DNA of 64,000 bases, from NCBI GenBank assembly GCA_039566865.1, contig CM076943.1:45020663-45084662 (forward strand). Direction: 5' to 3'. Within the stretch, counting starts at the first letter, position 1, and every line of letters starts with the position of its first letter. This DNA comes from Aurelia coerulea (lineage: Eukaryota > Cnidaria > Scyphozoa > Semaeostomeae > Ulmaridae). Shown here piece after piece: positions 1 to 12,899 of this stretch. The position numbers were made by a program, and so were the translations under genes. Below the pieces are notes generated by a model, which saw only the letters and a program-made list of their open reading frames with translations, did not search any database and was not told the DNA's origin.

Positions 1-168
1 GTTTCAAATGTTTCAAAAGATATACCTCGTTTTGAGTGAATTGAATCAAACCAAGCTTTATATCCGATCTATTCATTATCAATTCATCAGAATTAAACCT
101 TAGACTGTGTTCTGACTTCAATTTTACTCACAAATTTACTATCATTTGAACCTCATTAACCTAATGAG
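1..168 (+). repeat. Reference monomer (first copy)
   Basis: Landmarks in order: TTTCAAATGTTTCAAAAG at the start; the subfamily-diagnostic ATATACCTCG or AGATAC stretch near base 20; GTGAATTGAATCAAACC near 36; a HindIII site at 53-58; the variable TATATCCGATC/TTTATCGGATC/TATATCTGATC stretch near 60; ATTCATTATCAATT followed by either CATCAG or GATAAG near 81; TTAGACTGTGTTCTGACTTC near 100; ACTCACAAATTTACTATC near 126; and the left arm of the conserved dyad from 143. This copy has the CATCAG version and the rarer ACTTCAATTTTACTC variant. Phase is arbitrary because the array is continuous. Confidence 0.95.
53..58. other. Once-per-monomer HindIII site (example copy)
   Basis: AAGCTT occurs at 53-58 and again at 221-226, and at the same phase in most monomers. 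A minority have lost it, for example AAGCATTTTA near 25,107, AAGGTTTA near 37,385, AAGTTTTTTA near 40,753, AAACTTTA near 47,998 and AAGCGTTTTA near 55,069. The regular spacing predicts a 168-bp HindIII ladder. Confidence 0.9.
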
Positions 169-178
169 GTTTCAAATG
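143..178. repeat. Conserved 36-nt dyad in each monomer (example copy)
   Basis: CATTTGAACCTCATTA, then ACC, then TAATGAGGTTTCAAATG: the right arm is the reverse complement of the left arm except for one extra T. The inner ten base pairs (AACCTCATTA/TAATGAGGTT) are perfect. The element spans the monomer junction as numbered here and recurs in nearly all copies. Common variants keep the symmetry: ACTTAATGAGG gives a nine-pair arm with a one-base centre, and ACCTGATGAGG costs one pair that becomes G-T. The sequence could extrude as a cruciform or fold as a hairpin when single-stranded; that is inference. Confidence 0.85.
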
Positions 179-243
179 TTTCAAAAGATATACCTCGTTT
201 TGAATGAATTGAATCAAACCAAGCTTTATATCTGATCTATTCA

Positions 244-257
244 TTATCAATTGATAA
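244..257. repeat. 14-bp perfect palindrome TTATCAATTGATAA (example copy)
   Basis: TTATCAATTGATAA equals its own reverse complement. It is present in the monomers that read GATAAG after CAATT, and absent from those reading CATCAG or CATAAG, so the two monomer classes differ in whether this palindrome is intact. The same motif, split by the transposon, lies at the insertion site near 16,245-16,731. Confidence 0.8.
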
Positions 258-3200
258 GATTTAACCTTAGACTGTGTTCTGACTTCATTTTCTACTCACA
301 AATTTACTATCATTTGAACCTCATTAACCTAATGAGGTTTCAAATGTTTCAAAAGATATACCTCGTTTTGAATGAATTGAATCAAACCAAGCTTTATATC
401 CGATCTATTCATTATCAATTGATAAGATTTAACCTTAGACTGTGTTCTGACTTCATTTTCTACTCACAAATTTACTATCATTTGAACCTCATTAACCTAA
501 TGAGGTTTCAAATGTTTCAAAAGATATACCTCGTTTTGAGTGAATTGAATCAAACCAAGCTTTATATCCGATCTATTCATTATCAATTCATCAGAATTAA
601 ACCTTAGACTGTGTTCTGACTTCATTTTCTACTCACAAATTTACTATCATTTGAACCTCATTAACCTAATGAGGTTTCAAATGTTTCAAAAGATATACCT
701 CGTTTTGAATGAATTGAATCAAACCAAGCTTTATATCGATCTATTCATTATCAATTGATAAGATTTAAACCTTAGACTGTGTTCTGACTTCATTTTCTAC
801 TCACAAATTTACTATCATTTGAACCTCATTAACCTAATGAGGTTTCAAATGTTTCAAAAGATATACCTCGTTTTGAGTGAATTGAATCAAACCAAGCTTT
901 ATATCCGATCTATTCATTATCAATTGATAAGATTTAAACCTTAGACTGTGTTCTGACTTCATTTTTTACTCACAAATTTACTATCATTTGAACCTCATTA
1001 ACCTAATGAGGTTTCAAATGTTTCAAAAGATATACCTCGTTTTGAGTGAATTGAATCAAACCAAGCTTTATATCCGATCTATTCATTATCTAATGATAAG
1101 ATTTAAACCTTAGACTGTGTTCTGACTTCATTTTCTACCCACAAATTTACTATCATTTGAACCTCATTAACCTAATGAGGTTTCAAATGTTTCAAAAGAT
1201 ATACCTCGTTTTGAGTGAATTGAGTCAAACCAAGCTTTATATCCGATCTATTCATTATCAATTGATAAGATTAAACCTTAGACTGTGTTCTGACTTCATT
1301 TTCTACTCACAAATTTACTATCATTTGAACCTCATTAACCTAATGAGGTTTCAAATGTTTCAAAAGATATATCTCGTTTTGAGTGAATTGAATCAAACCA
1401 AGCTTTATATCCGATCTATTCATTATCAATTCATCAGAATTAAACCTTAGACTGTGTTCTGACTTCATTTTCTACTCACAAATTTACTATCATTTGAACC
1501 TCATTAACCTAATGAGGTTTCAAATGTTTCAAAAGATATACCTCGTTTTGAGTGAATTGAATCAAACCAAGCTTTATATCCGATCTATTCATTATCAATT
1601 GATAAGATTTAAACCTTAGACTGTGTTCTGACTTCATTTTCTACTCACAAATTTACTATCATTTGAACCTCATTAACCTAATGAGGTTTCAAATGTTTCA
1701 AAAGATATACCTCGTTTTGAGTGAATTGAATCAAACCAAGCTTTATATCCGATCTATTCATTATCAATTCATCAGAATTAAACCTTAGACTGTGTTCCGA
1801 CTTCAATTTTACTCACAAATTTACTATCATTTGAACCTCATTAACCTAATGAGGTTTCAAATGTTTCAAAAGATATACCTCGTTTTGAGTGAATTGAATC
1901 AAACCAAGCTTTATATCCGATCTATTCATTATCAATCGATAAGAATTAAACCTTAGACTGTGTTCTGACTTCATTTTCTACTCACAAATTTACTATCATT
2001 TGAACCTCATTAACCTAATGAGGTTTCAAATGTTTCAAAAGATATACCTCGTTTTGAATGAATTGAATCAAACCAAGCTTTATATCCGATCTATTAATTA
2101 TTAATTCATAAGAAATAAACCTTAAACTGTGTTCTGACTTCATTTTCTACTCACAAATTTACTATCATTTGAACCTCATTAACCTAATGAGGTTTCAAAT
2201 GTTTCAAAAGATATACCTCGTTTTGAGTGAATTGAATCAAACCAAGCTTTATATCCGATCTATTCATTATCAATTGATAAGATTTAAACCTTAGACTGTG
2301 TTCTGACTTCATTTTCTACTCACAAATTTACTATCATTTGAACCTCATTAACCTAATGAGGTTTCAAATGTTTCAAAAGATATACCTCGTTTTGAGTGAA
2401 TTGAATCAAACCAAGCTTTATATCCGATCTATTCATTATCAATTCATAAGAAGTAAACCTTAAACTGTGTTCTGACTTCATTTTCTACTCACAAATTTAC
2501 TATCATTTGAACCTCATTAACCTAATGAGGTTTCAAATGTTTCAAAAGATATACCTCGTTTTGAATGAATTGAATCAAACCAAGCTTTATATCCGATCTA
2601 TTCATTATCAATTGATAAGATTTAACCTTAGACTGTGTTCTGACTTCATTTTCTACTCAAAAATTTACTATCATTTGAACCTCATTAACCTAATGAGGTT
2701 TCAAATGTTTCAAAAGATATACCTCGTTTTGATGAATTGAGTCAAACCAAGCTTTATATCCGATCTATTCATTATCAAATGATAAGATTTAAACCTTAGA
2801 CTGTGTGCTGACTTCATTTTCTACTCACAAATTTACTATCATTTGAACCTCATTAACCTAATGAGGTTTCAAATGTTTCAAAAGATATACCTCGTTTTGA
2901 ATGAATTGAATCAAACCAAGCTTTATATCCGATCTATTCATTATCAATTGATAAGATTTAAACCTTAGACTGTGTTCTGACTTCATTTTCTACTCACAAA
3001 TTTACTATCATTTGAACCTCATTAACCTAATGAGGTTTCAAATGTTTCAAAAGATATACCTCGTTTTGAGTGAATTGAATCAAACCAAGCTTTATATCCG
3101 ATCTATTCATTATCAATTCATCAGAATTAAACCTTAGACTGTGTTCTGACTTCAACTTTACTCACAAATTTACTATCATTTGAACCTCATTAACTTAATG

Positions 3201-5879
3201 AGGTTTCAAATGTTTCAAAAGATATACCTCGTTTTGAGTGAATTGAATCAAACCAAGCTTTATATCTGATCTATTCATTATCAATTGATAAGATTTAACC
3301 TTAGACTGTGTTCTGACTTCATTTTCTACTCACAAATTTACTATCATTTGAACCTCATTAACCTAATGAGGTTTCAAATGTTTCAAAAGATATACCTCGT
3401 TTTGAATGAATTGAATCAAACCAAGCTTTATATCCGATCTATTCATTATCAATTCATAAGAATTAAACCTTAAACTGTGTTCTGACTTCTTTTTCTACTC
3501 ACAAATTTACTATCATTTGAACCTCATTAACCTAATGAGGTTTCAAATGTTTCAAAAGATATACCTCGTTTTGAGTGAATTGAATCAAACCAAGCTTTAT
3601 ATCCGATCTATTCATTATCAATCGATAAGAATTAAACCTTAGACTGTGTTCTGACTTCATTTTCTACTCACAAATTTACTATCATTTGAACCTCATTAAC
3701 CTAATGAGGTTTCAAATGTTTCAAAAGATATACCTCGTTTTGAATGAATTGAATCAAACCAAGCTTTATATCCGATCTATTCATTATCAATTGATAAGAT
3801 TTAAACCTTAGACTGTGTTCTGACTTCATTTTCTACTCACAAATTTACTATCATTTGAACCTCATTAACCTAATGAGGTTTCAAATGTTTCAAAAGATAT
3901 ACTTCGTTTTGAATGAATTGAATTACATCAAGCTTTATATCCGATCTATTCATTATCAATTCATAAGAATTAAACCTTAAACTGTGTTCTGACTTCTTTT
4001 TCTACTCACAAATTTACTATCATTTGAACCTCATTAACCTAATGAGGTTTCAAATGTTTCAAAAGATATACCTCGTTTTGAATGAATTGAATCAAACCAA
4101 GCTTTATATCCGATCTATTCATTATCAATTGATAAGATTTAACCTTAGACTGTGTTCTGACTTCATTTTCTACTCACAAATTTACTATCATTTGAACCTC
4201 ATTAACCTAATGAGGTTTCAAATGTTTCAAAAGATATACCTCGTTTTGAGTGAATTGAATCAAACCAAGCTTTATATCCGATCTATTCATTATCAATTCA
4301 TCAGAATTAAACCTTAGACTGTGTTCTGACTTCATTTTCTACTCACAAATTTACTATCATTTGAACCTCATTAACCTAATGAGGTTTCAAATGTTTCAAA
4401 AGATATACCTCGTTTTGAATGAATTGAATCAAACCAAGCTTTATATCCGATCTATTCATTATCAATTGATAAGATTTAACCTTAGACTGTGTTCTGACTT
4501 CATTTTCTACTCACAAATTTACTATCATTTGAACCTCATTAACCTAATGAGGTTTCAAATGTTTCAAAAGATATACCTCGTTTTGAATGAATTGAATCAA
4601 ACCAAGCTTTATATCCGATCTATTCATTATCAATTGATAATTATTTAACCTTAGACTGTGTTCTGACTTCATTTTCTACTCACAAATTTACTATCATTTG
4701 AACCTCATTAACCTAATGAGGTTTCAAATGTTTCAAAAGATATACCTCGTTTTGAGTGAATTGAATCAAACCAAGCTTTATATCCGATCTATTCATTATC
4801 AATTCATCAGAATTAAACCTTAGACTGTGTTCTGACTTCAACTTTACTCACAAATTTACTATCATTTGAACCTCATTAACCTAATGAGGTTTCAAATGTT
4901 TCAAAAGATATACCTCGTTTTGAGTGAATTGAATCAAACCAAGCTTTATATCCGATCTATTCATTATCAATTCATAAGAATTAAACCTTAGACTGTGTTC
5001 TGACTTCATTTTCTACTCACAAATTTACTATCATTTGAACCTCATTAACCTAATGAGGTTTCAAATGTTTCAAAAGATATACCTCGTTTTGAATGAATTG
5101 AATCAAACCAAGCTTTATATCCGATCTATTCATTATCAATTGATAAGATTTAAACCTTAGACTGTGTTCTGACTTCATTTTCTACTCACAAATTTACTAT
5201 CATTTGAACCTCATTAACCTAATGAGGTTTCAAATGTTTCAAAAGATATACCTCGTTTTGAGTGAATTGAATCAAACCAAGCTTTATATCCGATCTATTC
5301 ATTATCAATTGATAAGATTTAACCTTAGACTGTGTTCTGACTTCATTTTCTACTCACAAATTTACTATCATTTGAACCTCATTAACCTAATGAGGTTTCA
5401 AATGTTTCAAAAGATATACCTCGTTTTGAGTGAATTGAATCAAACCAAGCTTTATATCTGATCTATTCATTATCAATTGATAATATTAAACCTTAGACTG
5501 TGTTCTGACTTCATTTTCTACTCACAAATTTACTATCATTTGAACCTCATTAACCTAATGAGGTTTCAAATGTTTCAAAAGATATACCTCGTTTTGAGTG
5601 AATTGAATCAAACCAAGCTTTATATCCGATCTATTAATTATCAATTCATAAGAATTAAACCTTAGACTGTGTTCTGACTTCATTTTCTACTCACAAATTT
5701 ACTATCATTTGAACCTCATTAACCTAATGAGGTTTCAAATGTTTCAAAAGATATACCTCGTTTTGAGTGAATTGAATCAAACCAAGCTTTATATCCGATC
5801 TATTCATTATCAATTGATAAGATTTAAACCTTAGACTGTGTTCTGACTTCATTTTCTACTCACAAATTTACTATCATTT

Positions 5880-6000
5880 GAACCTCATTAACCTAATGCA
5901 ATTTCAAATGCTTCAAAGGATATACCTTGTTTTGAGTGAATTGAATCAAACCAAGCTTTATATCCGATCTATTTATTACCAATTCATCAGAATTAAACCT
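5880..6000 (+). repeat. Divergent monomer in Domain A
   Basis: This copy reads AACCTAATGCAATTTCAAATG then CTTCAAAGGATATACCTTG where its neighbours read CTAATGAGGTTTCAAATG and TTTCAAAAGATATACCTCG, and later has ATTTATTACC instead of ATTCATTATC. The cluster of changes in one monomer, including loss of part of the right dyad arm, stands out from the otherwise uniform domain. It may be an older copy that escaped homogenisation. Confidence 0.7.
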
Positions 6001-7563
6001 TAGACTGTGTTCTGACTTCATTTTCTACTCACAAATTTACTATCATTTGAACCTCATTAATCTAATGAGGTTTCAAATGTTTCAAAAGATATACCTCGTT
6101 TTGAATGAATTGAATCAAACCAAGCTTTATATCTGATCTATTCATTATCAATTGATAAGATTTAACCTTAAACTGTGTTCTGACTTCTTTTTGTACTCAC
6201 AAACTTACTATCATTTGAACCTCATTAACCTAATGAGGTTTCAAATGTTTCAAAAGATATACCTCGTTTTGAATGAATTGAATCAAACCAAGCTTTATAT
6301 CCGATCTATTCATTATCAATTGATAAGATTTAACCTTAGACTGTGTTCTGACTTCATTTTCTACTCACAAATTTACTATCATTTGAACCTCATTAACCTA
6401 ATGAGGTTTCAAATGTTTCAAAAGATATACCTCGTTTTGAATGAATTGAATCAAACCAAGCTTTATATCCGATCTATTCATTATCAATTGATAAGATTTA
6501 AACCTTAGACTGTGTTCTGACTTCATTTTCTACTCACAAATTTACTATCATTTGAACCTCATTAACCTAATGAGGTTTCAAATGTTTCAAAAGATATACC
6601 TCGTTTTGAATGAATTGAATCAAACCAAGCTTTATATCCGATCTATTCATTATCAATTCATCAGAATTAAACCTTAGACTGTGTTCTGACTTCTTTTTTA
6701 CTCACAAATTTACTATCATTTGAACCTCATTAACCTAATGAGGTTTCAAATGTTTCAAAAGATATACCTTGTTTTGAGTGAATTGAATCAAACCAAGCTT
6801 TATATCCGATCTATTCATTATCAATTGATATTATTATACCTTAGACTGTGTTCTGACTTCATTTTCTACTCACAAATTTACTATCATTTGAACCTCATTA
6901 ACCTAATGAGGTTTCAAATGTTTCAAAAGATATACCTCGTTTTGAGTGAATTGAATCAAACCAAGCTTTATATCCGATCTATTCATTATCAATTCATCAG
7001 AATTAAACCTTAGACTGTGTTCTGACTTCATTTTCTACTCACAAATTTACTATCATTTGAACCTCATTAACCTAATGAGGTTTCAAATGTTTCAAAAGAT
7101 ATACCTCGTTTTGAGTGAATTGAATCAAACCAAGCTTTATATCGGATCTATTCATTATCAATTCATAAGAATTAAACCTTAGACTGTGTTCTGACTTCAT
7201 TTTCTACTCACAAATTTACTATCATTTGAACCTCATTAACCTAATGAGGTTTCAAATGTTTCAAAAGATATACCTCGTTTTGAATGAATTGAATCAAACC
7301 AAGCTTTATATCCGATCTATTCATTATCAATTGATAAGATTTAAACCTTAGACTGTGTTCTGACTTCATTTTCTACTCACAAATTTACTATCATTTGAAC
7401 CTCATTAACCTAATGAGGTTTCAAATGTTTCAAAAGATATACCTCGTTTTGAGTGAATTGAATCAAACCAAGCTTTATATCCGATCTATTCATTATCAAT
7501 TCATCAGAATTAAACCTTAGACTGTGTTCTGACTTCATTTTCTACTCACAAATTTACTATCAT

Positions 7564-9081
7564 TTGAACCTCATTAACCTAATGAGGTTTCAAATGTTTC
7601 AAAAGATATACCTCGTTTTGAATGAATTGAATCAAACCAAGCTTTATATCCGATCTATTCATTATCAATTGATAAGATTTAACCTTAGACTGTGTTCTGA
7701 CTTCATTTTCTACTCACAAATTTACTATCATTTGAACCTCATTAACCTAATGAGGTTTCAAATGTTTCAAAAGATATACCTCGTTTTGAGTGAATTGAAT
7801 CAAACCAAGCTTTATATCCGATCTATTCATTATCAATTCATAAGAAATAAACCTTAGACTGTGTTCTGACTTCATTTTCTACTCACAAATTTACTATCAT
7901 TTGAACCTCATTAACCTAATGAGGTTTCAAATGTTTCAAAAGATATACCTCGTTTTGAATGAATTGAATCAAACCAAGCTTTATATCCGATCTATTCATT
8001 ATCAATTGATAAGATTTAAACCTTAGACTGTGTTCTGACTTCATTTTCTACTCACAAATTTACTATCATTTGAACCTCATTAACCTAATGAGGTTTCAAA
8101 TGTTTCAAAAGATATACCTCGTTTTGAATGAATTGAATCAAACCAAGCTTTATATCCGATCTATTCATTATCAATTGATAAGATTTAACCTTAGACTGTG
8201 TTCTGACTTCATTTTCTACTCACAAATTTACTATCATTTGAACCTCATTAACCTAATGAGGTTTCAAATGTTTCAAAAGATATACCTCGTTTTGAGTGAA
8301 TTGAATCAAACCAAGCTTTATATCCGATCTATTAATTATCAATTCATAAGAATTAAACCTTAGACTGTGTTCTGACTTCATTTTCTACTCACAAATTTAC
8401 TATCATTTGAACCTCATTAACCTAATGAGGTTTCAAATGTTTCAAAAGATATACCTCGTTTTGAGTGAATTGAATCAAACCAAGCTTTATATCCGATCTA
8501 TTCATTATCAATTCATAAGAATTAAACCTTAGACTGTGTTCTGACTTCATTTTCTACTCACAAATTTACTATCATTTGAACCTCATTAACCTAATGAGGT
8601 TTCAAATGTTTCAAAAGATATACCTCGTTTTGAATGAATTGAATCAAACCAAGCTTTATATCCGATCTATTCATTATCAATTGATAAGATTTAACCTTAG
8701 ACTGTGTTCTGACTTCATTTTCTACTCACAAATTTACTATCATTTGAACCTCATTAACCTAATGAGGTTTCAAATGTTTCAAAAGATATACCTCGTTTTG
8801 AGTGAATTGAATCAAACCAAGCTTTATATCCGATCTATTCATTATCAATTCATCAGAATTAAACATTAGACTGTGTTCTGACTTCAACTTTACTCAAAAA
8901 TTTACTATCATTTGAACCTCATTAACTTAATGAGGTTTCAAATGTTTCAAAAGATATACCTCGTTTTGAGTGAATTGAATCAAACCAAGCTTTATATCCG
9001 ATCTATTCATTATCAATTGATATTATTAAACCTTAGACTGTGTTCTGACTTCATTTTCTACTCACAAATTTACTATCATTT
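7564..9081 (+). repeat. Three tandem copies of a 506-bp trimer
   Basis: The same two-monomer pattern (a GAATG monomer with TTGATAAGATTTAACC, then a GAGTG monomer with TTCATAAG or TTCATCAG) begins at 7,564, 8,070 and 8,576, exactly 506 bases apart, which is three monomers plus two bases. The third monomer of each unit is less alike between copies (GAATG/GATAAG in the first, GAGTG/CATAAG in the second), so the unit is only partly homogenised. Confidence 0.6.
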
Positions 9082-11876
9082 GAACCTCATTAACCTAATG
9101 AGGTTTCAAATGTTTCAAAAGATATACCTCGTTTTGAGTGAATTGAATCAAACCAAGCTTTATATCCGATCTATTCATTATCAATTCATCAGAATTAAAC
9201 CTTAGACTGTGTTCTGACTTCATTTTCTACTCACAAATTTACTATCATTTGAACCTCATTAACCTAATGAGGTTTCAAATGTTTCAAAAGATATACCTCG
9301 TTTTGAGTGAATTGAATCAAACCAAGCTTTATATCCGATCTATTCATTATCAATTCATCAGAATTAAACCTTAGACTGTGTTCTGACTTCAACTTTACTC
9401 ACAAATTTACTATCATTTGAACCTCATTAACGTAATGAGGTTTCAAATGTTTCAAAAGATATACCTTGTTTTGAGTGAATTGAATCAAACCAAGCTTTAT
9501 ATCCGATCTATTCATTATCAATTGATAAGAATTAAACCTTAGACTGTGTTCTGATTTCATTTTTACTGCACAAATTTACTATCATTTGAACCTCATTAAC
9601 CTAATGAGGTTTCAAATGTTTCAAAAGATATACCTCGTTTTGAATGAATTGAATCAAACCAAGCTTTATATCCGATCTATTCATTATCAATTGATAAGAT
9701 TTAACCTTAGACTGTGTTCTGACTTCATTTTCTACTCACAAATTTACTATCATTTGAACCTCATTAACCTAATGAGGTTTCAAATGTTTCAAAAGATATA
9801 CCTCGTTTTGAGTGAATTGAATCAAACCAAGCTTTATATCTGATCTATTCATTATCAATTGATAAGAATTAAACCTTAGACTGTGTTCTGACTTCATTTT
9901 CTACTCACAAATTTACTATCATTTGAACCTCATTAACCTAATGAGGTTTCAAATGTTTCAAAAGATATACCTCGTTTTGAATGAATTGAATCAAACCAAG
10001 CTTTATATCCGATCTATTCATTATCAATCGATAAGAATTAAACCTTAGACTGTGTTCTGACTTCATTTTCTACTCACAAATTTACTATCATTTGAACCTC
10101 ATTAACCTAATGAGGTTTCAAATGTTTCAAAAGATATACCTCGTTTTGAGTGAATTGAATCAAACCAAGCTTTATATCCGATCTATTCATTATCAATCGA
10201 TAAGAATTAAACCTTAGACTGTGTTCTGACTTCATTTTCTACTCACAAATTTACTATCATTTGAACCTCATTAACCTAATGAGGTTTCAAATGTTTCAAA
10301 AGATATACCTCGTTTTGAGTGAATTGAATCAAACCAAGCTTTATATCCGATCTATTCATTATCAATTGATAAGAATTAAACCTTAGACTGTGTTCTGACT
10401 TCATTTTCTACTCACAAATTTACTATCATTTGAACCTCATTAACCTAATGAGGTTTCAAATGTTTCAAAAGATATACCTCGTTTTGAATGAATTGAATCA
10501 AACCAAGCTTTATATCTGATCTATTCATTATCAATTGATAAGATTTAACCTTAGACTGTGTTCTGACTTCATTTTCTACTCACAAATTTACTATCATTTG
10601 AACCTCATTAACCTAATGAGGTTTCAAATGTTTCAAAAGATATACCTCGTTTTGAATGAATTGAATCAAACCAAGCTTCATATCTGATCTATTCATTATC
10701 AATTGATATTATTAACCTTAGACTGTGTTCTGACTTCATTTTCTACTCACAAATTTACTATCATTTGAACCTCATTAACTAATGAGGTTTCAAATGTTTC
10801 AAAAGATATACCTCGTTTTGAGTGAATTGAATCAAACCAAGCTTTATATCCGATCTACTCATTATCAATTCATCAGAATTAAACCTTAGACTGTGTTCTG
10901 ATTTCATTTTCTACTCACAAATTTACTATCATTTGAACCTCATTAACCTAATGAGGTTTCAAATGTTTCAAAAGAGATACCTCGTTTTGAATGAATTGAA
11001 TCAAACCAAGCTTTTTATCGGATCTATTCATTATCAATTGATAAGAATTAACCTTAGACTGTGTTCTGACTTCATTTTCTACTCACAAATTTACTATCAT
11101 TTGAACCTCATTAACCTAATGAGGTTTCAAATGTTTCAAAAGATATACCTCGTTTTGAATGAATTGAATCAAACCAAGCTTTATATCCGATCTATTCATT
11201 ATCAATTCATAGAATTAAACATTAGACTGTGTTCTGACTTCAAATTTACTCTCAAATTTACTATCATTTGAACCTCATTAACCTAATGAGGTTTCAAATG
11301 TTTCAAAAGATATACCTCGTTTTGAATGAATTGAATCAAACCAAGCTTTATATCCGATCTATTCATTATCAATTCATCAGAATTAAACCATAGACTGTGT
11401 TCTGACTTCAACTTTAATAACAAATTTACTATCATTTGAACCTCATTAACTTAATGAGGTTTCAAATGTTTCAAAAGAGATACATTGTTTTGAGTGAATT
11501 GAATCAAACCAAGCTTTATATCTGATCTATTCATTATCAATTGATAAGAATTAACCTTAGACTGTGTTCTGATTTCATTTTCTACTCACAAATTTACTAT
11601 CATTTGAACCTCATTAACCTAATGAAGTTTCAAATGTTTCAAAAGATATACCTCGTTTTGAATGAATTGAATCAAACCAAGCTTTATATCCGATCTACTC
11701 ATTATCAATTCATCAGAATTAAACCTTAGACTGTGTTCTGACTTCAACTTTACTCACAAATTTACTATCATTTGAACCTCATTAACTTAATGAGGTTTCA
11801 AATGTTTCAAAAGAGATACATTGTTTTTAGTGAAGTGAATCAAACCAAGCTTTATATCTGATCTATTCATAATCAA

Positions 11877-12884
11877 TTGATAAGAATTAACCTTAGACTG
11901 TGTTCTGATTTCATTTTCTACTCACAAATTTACTATCATTTGAACCTCATTAACCTAATGAGGTTTCAAATGTTTCAAAAGAGATACCTCGTTTTGAATG
12001 AATTGAATCAAACCAAGCTTTTTATCGGATCTATTCATTATCAATTGATAAGATTTAACCTTAGACTTTGTTCTGACTTCATTTTCTACTCACAAATCTA
12101 CTATCATTTGAACCTCATTAACCTAATGAGGTTTCAAATGTTTCAAAAGAGATACATTGTTTTGAGTGAATTAAATCAAACCAAGCTTTATATCTGATCT
12201 ATTCATTACCAAGTGATAAGAATTAACCTTAGACTGTGTTCTGATTTCATTTTCTACTCACAAATTTATTATCATCTGAACCTCATTAACCTAATGAGGT
12301 TTCAAATGTTTCAAAAGAGATACCGCGTCTTTAATGAATTGAATCAAAATAAGCTTTTTATCGGATCTATTCATTATCAATTGATAAGATTTAACCTTAG
12401 ACTTTGTTCTGACTTCATTTTCTACTCACAAATCTACTATCATTTGAACCTCATTAACCTAATGAGGTTTCAAATGTTTCAAAAGAGATACATTGTTTTG
12501 AGTGAATTAAATCAAACCAAGCTTTATATCTGATCTATTCATTATCAAGTGATAAGAATTAACCTTAGACTGTGTTCTGATTTCATTTTCTACTCACAAA
12601 TTTATTATAATCTGAACCTCATTAACCTAATGAGGTTTCAAATGTTTCAAAAGAGATACCGCGTCTTTAATGAATTGAATCAAACCAAGCTTTTTATCGG
12701 ATCTATTCATTATCAATTGATAAGATTTAACCTTAGACTGTGTTCTGACTTCATTTTCTACTCACAAATTTACTATCATTTGAACCTCATTAACCTGATG
12801 AGGTTTCAAATGTTTCAAAAGAGATACATTGTTTTGAGTGAATTGAATCAAACCAAGCTTTATATTCTGATCTATTCATTATCA
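11877..12884 (+). repeat. Dimer higher-order repeat, three units of 336 bp
   Basis: Units start at 11,877, 12,213 and 12,549. Each unit pairs a monomer with GAGATACC and TTTTATCGGATC with a monomer with GAGATACATTG and TATATCTGATC, separated by alternating TTGATAAGATTTAACC and AGTGATAAGAATTAACC junctions. Spacing is exactly two monomers. The same dimer reappears inside the 3,194-bp repeat at 24,295/24,631, 27,489/27,825 and 30,683/31,019, suggesting the larger unit captured it. Confidence 0.75.
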
Positions 12885-12899
12885 ATTGATAAGAATTAA

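Larger units (their letters stand above)
1..10930 (+). repeat. Domain A: homogeneous subfamily with AGATATACCTCG
   Basis: About 65 monomers that nearly all carry AAAAGATATACCTCG, TTGA(A/G)TGAATTGAATC and TATATCCGATC. I saw no AAAAGAGATAC monomer here. Variation is mainly at three positions: GAATG or GAGTG, TTGATAAG or TTCATCAG or TTCATAAG, and the 168/169 length switch. Rare markers such as GACTTCAATTTTACTC recur ten monomers apart (near 114 and 1,799), and GACTTCAACTTTACTC recurs near 3,148 and 4,834, also ten monomers apart, hinting at older higher-order structure. The open frames here are chance runs of in-frame 168-bp copies and are not annotated as genes. Confidence 0.85.

Noticed and set aside
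12785..12800. CTGATGAG as a hammerhead ribozyme core (ACCTGATGAGG variants)
   Set aside because: CTGATGAG matches the first half of the hammerhead core, and satellites can encode hammerheads, but I found no properly placed CGAAA partner and no stem II in these monomers. The rare CGAAACC monomers (near 18,174 and 20,194) carry CTTAATGAG instead. The motif is a one-base variant of the dyad.
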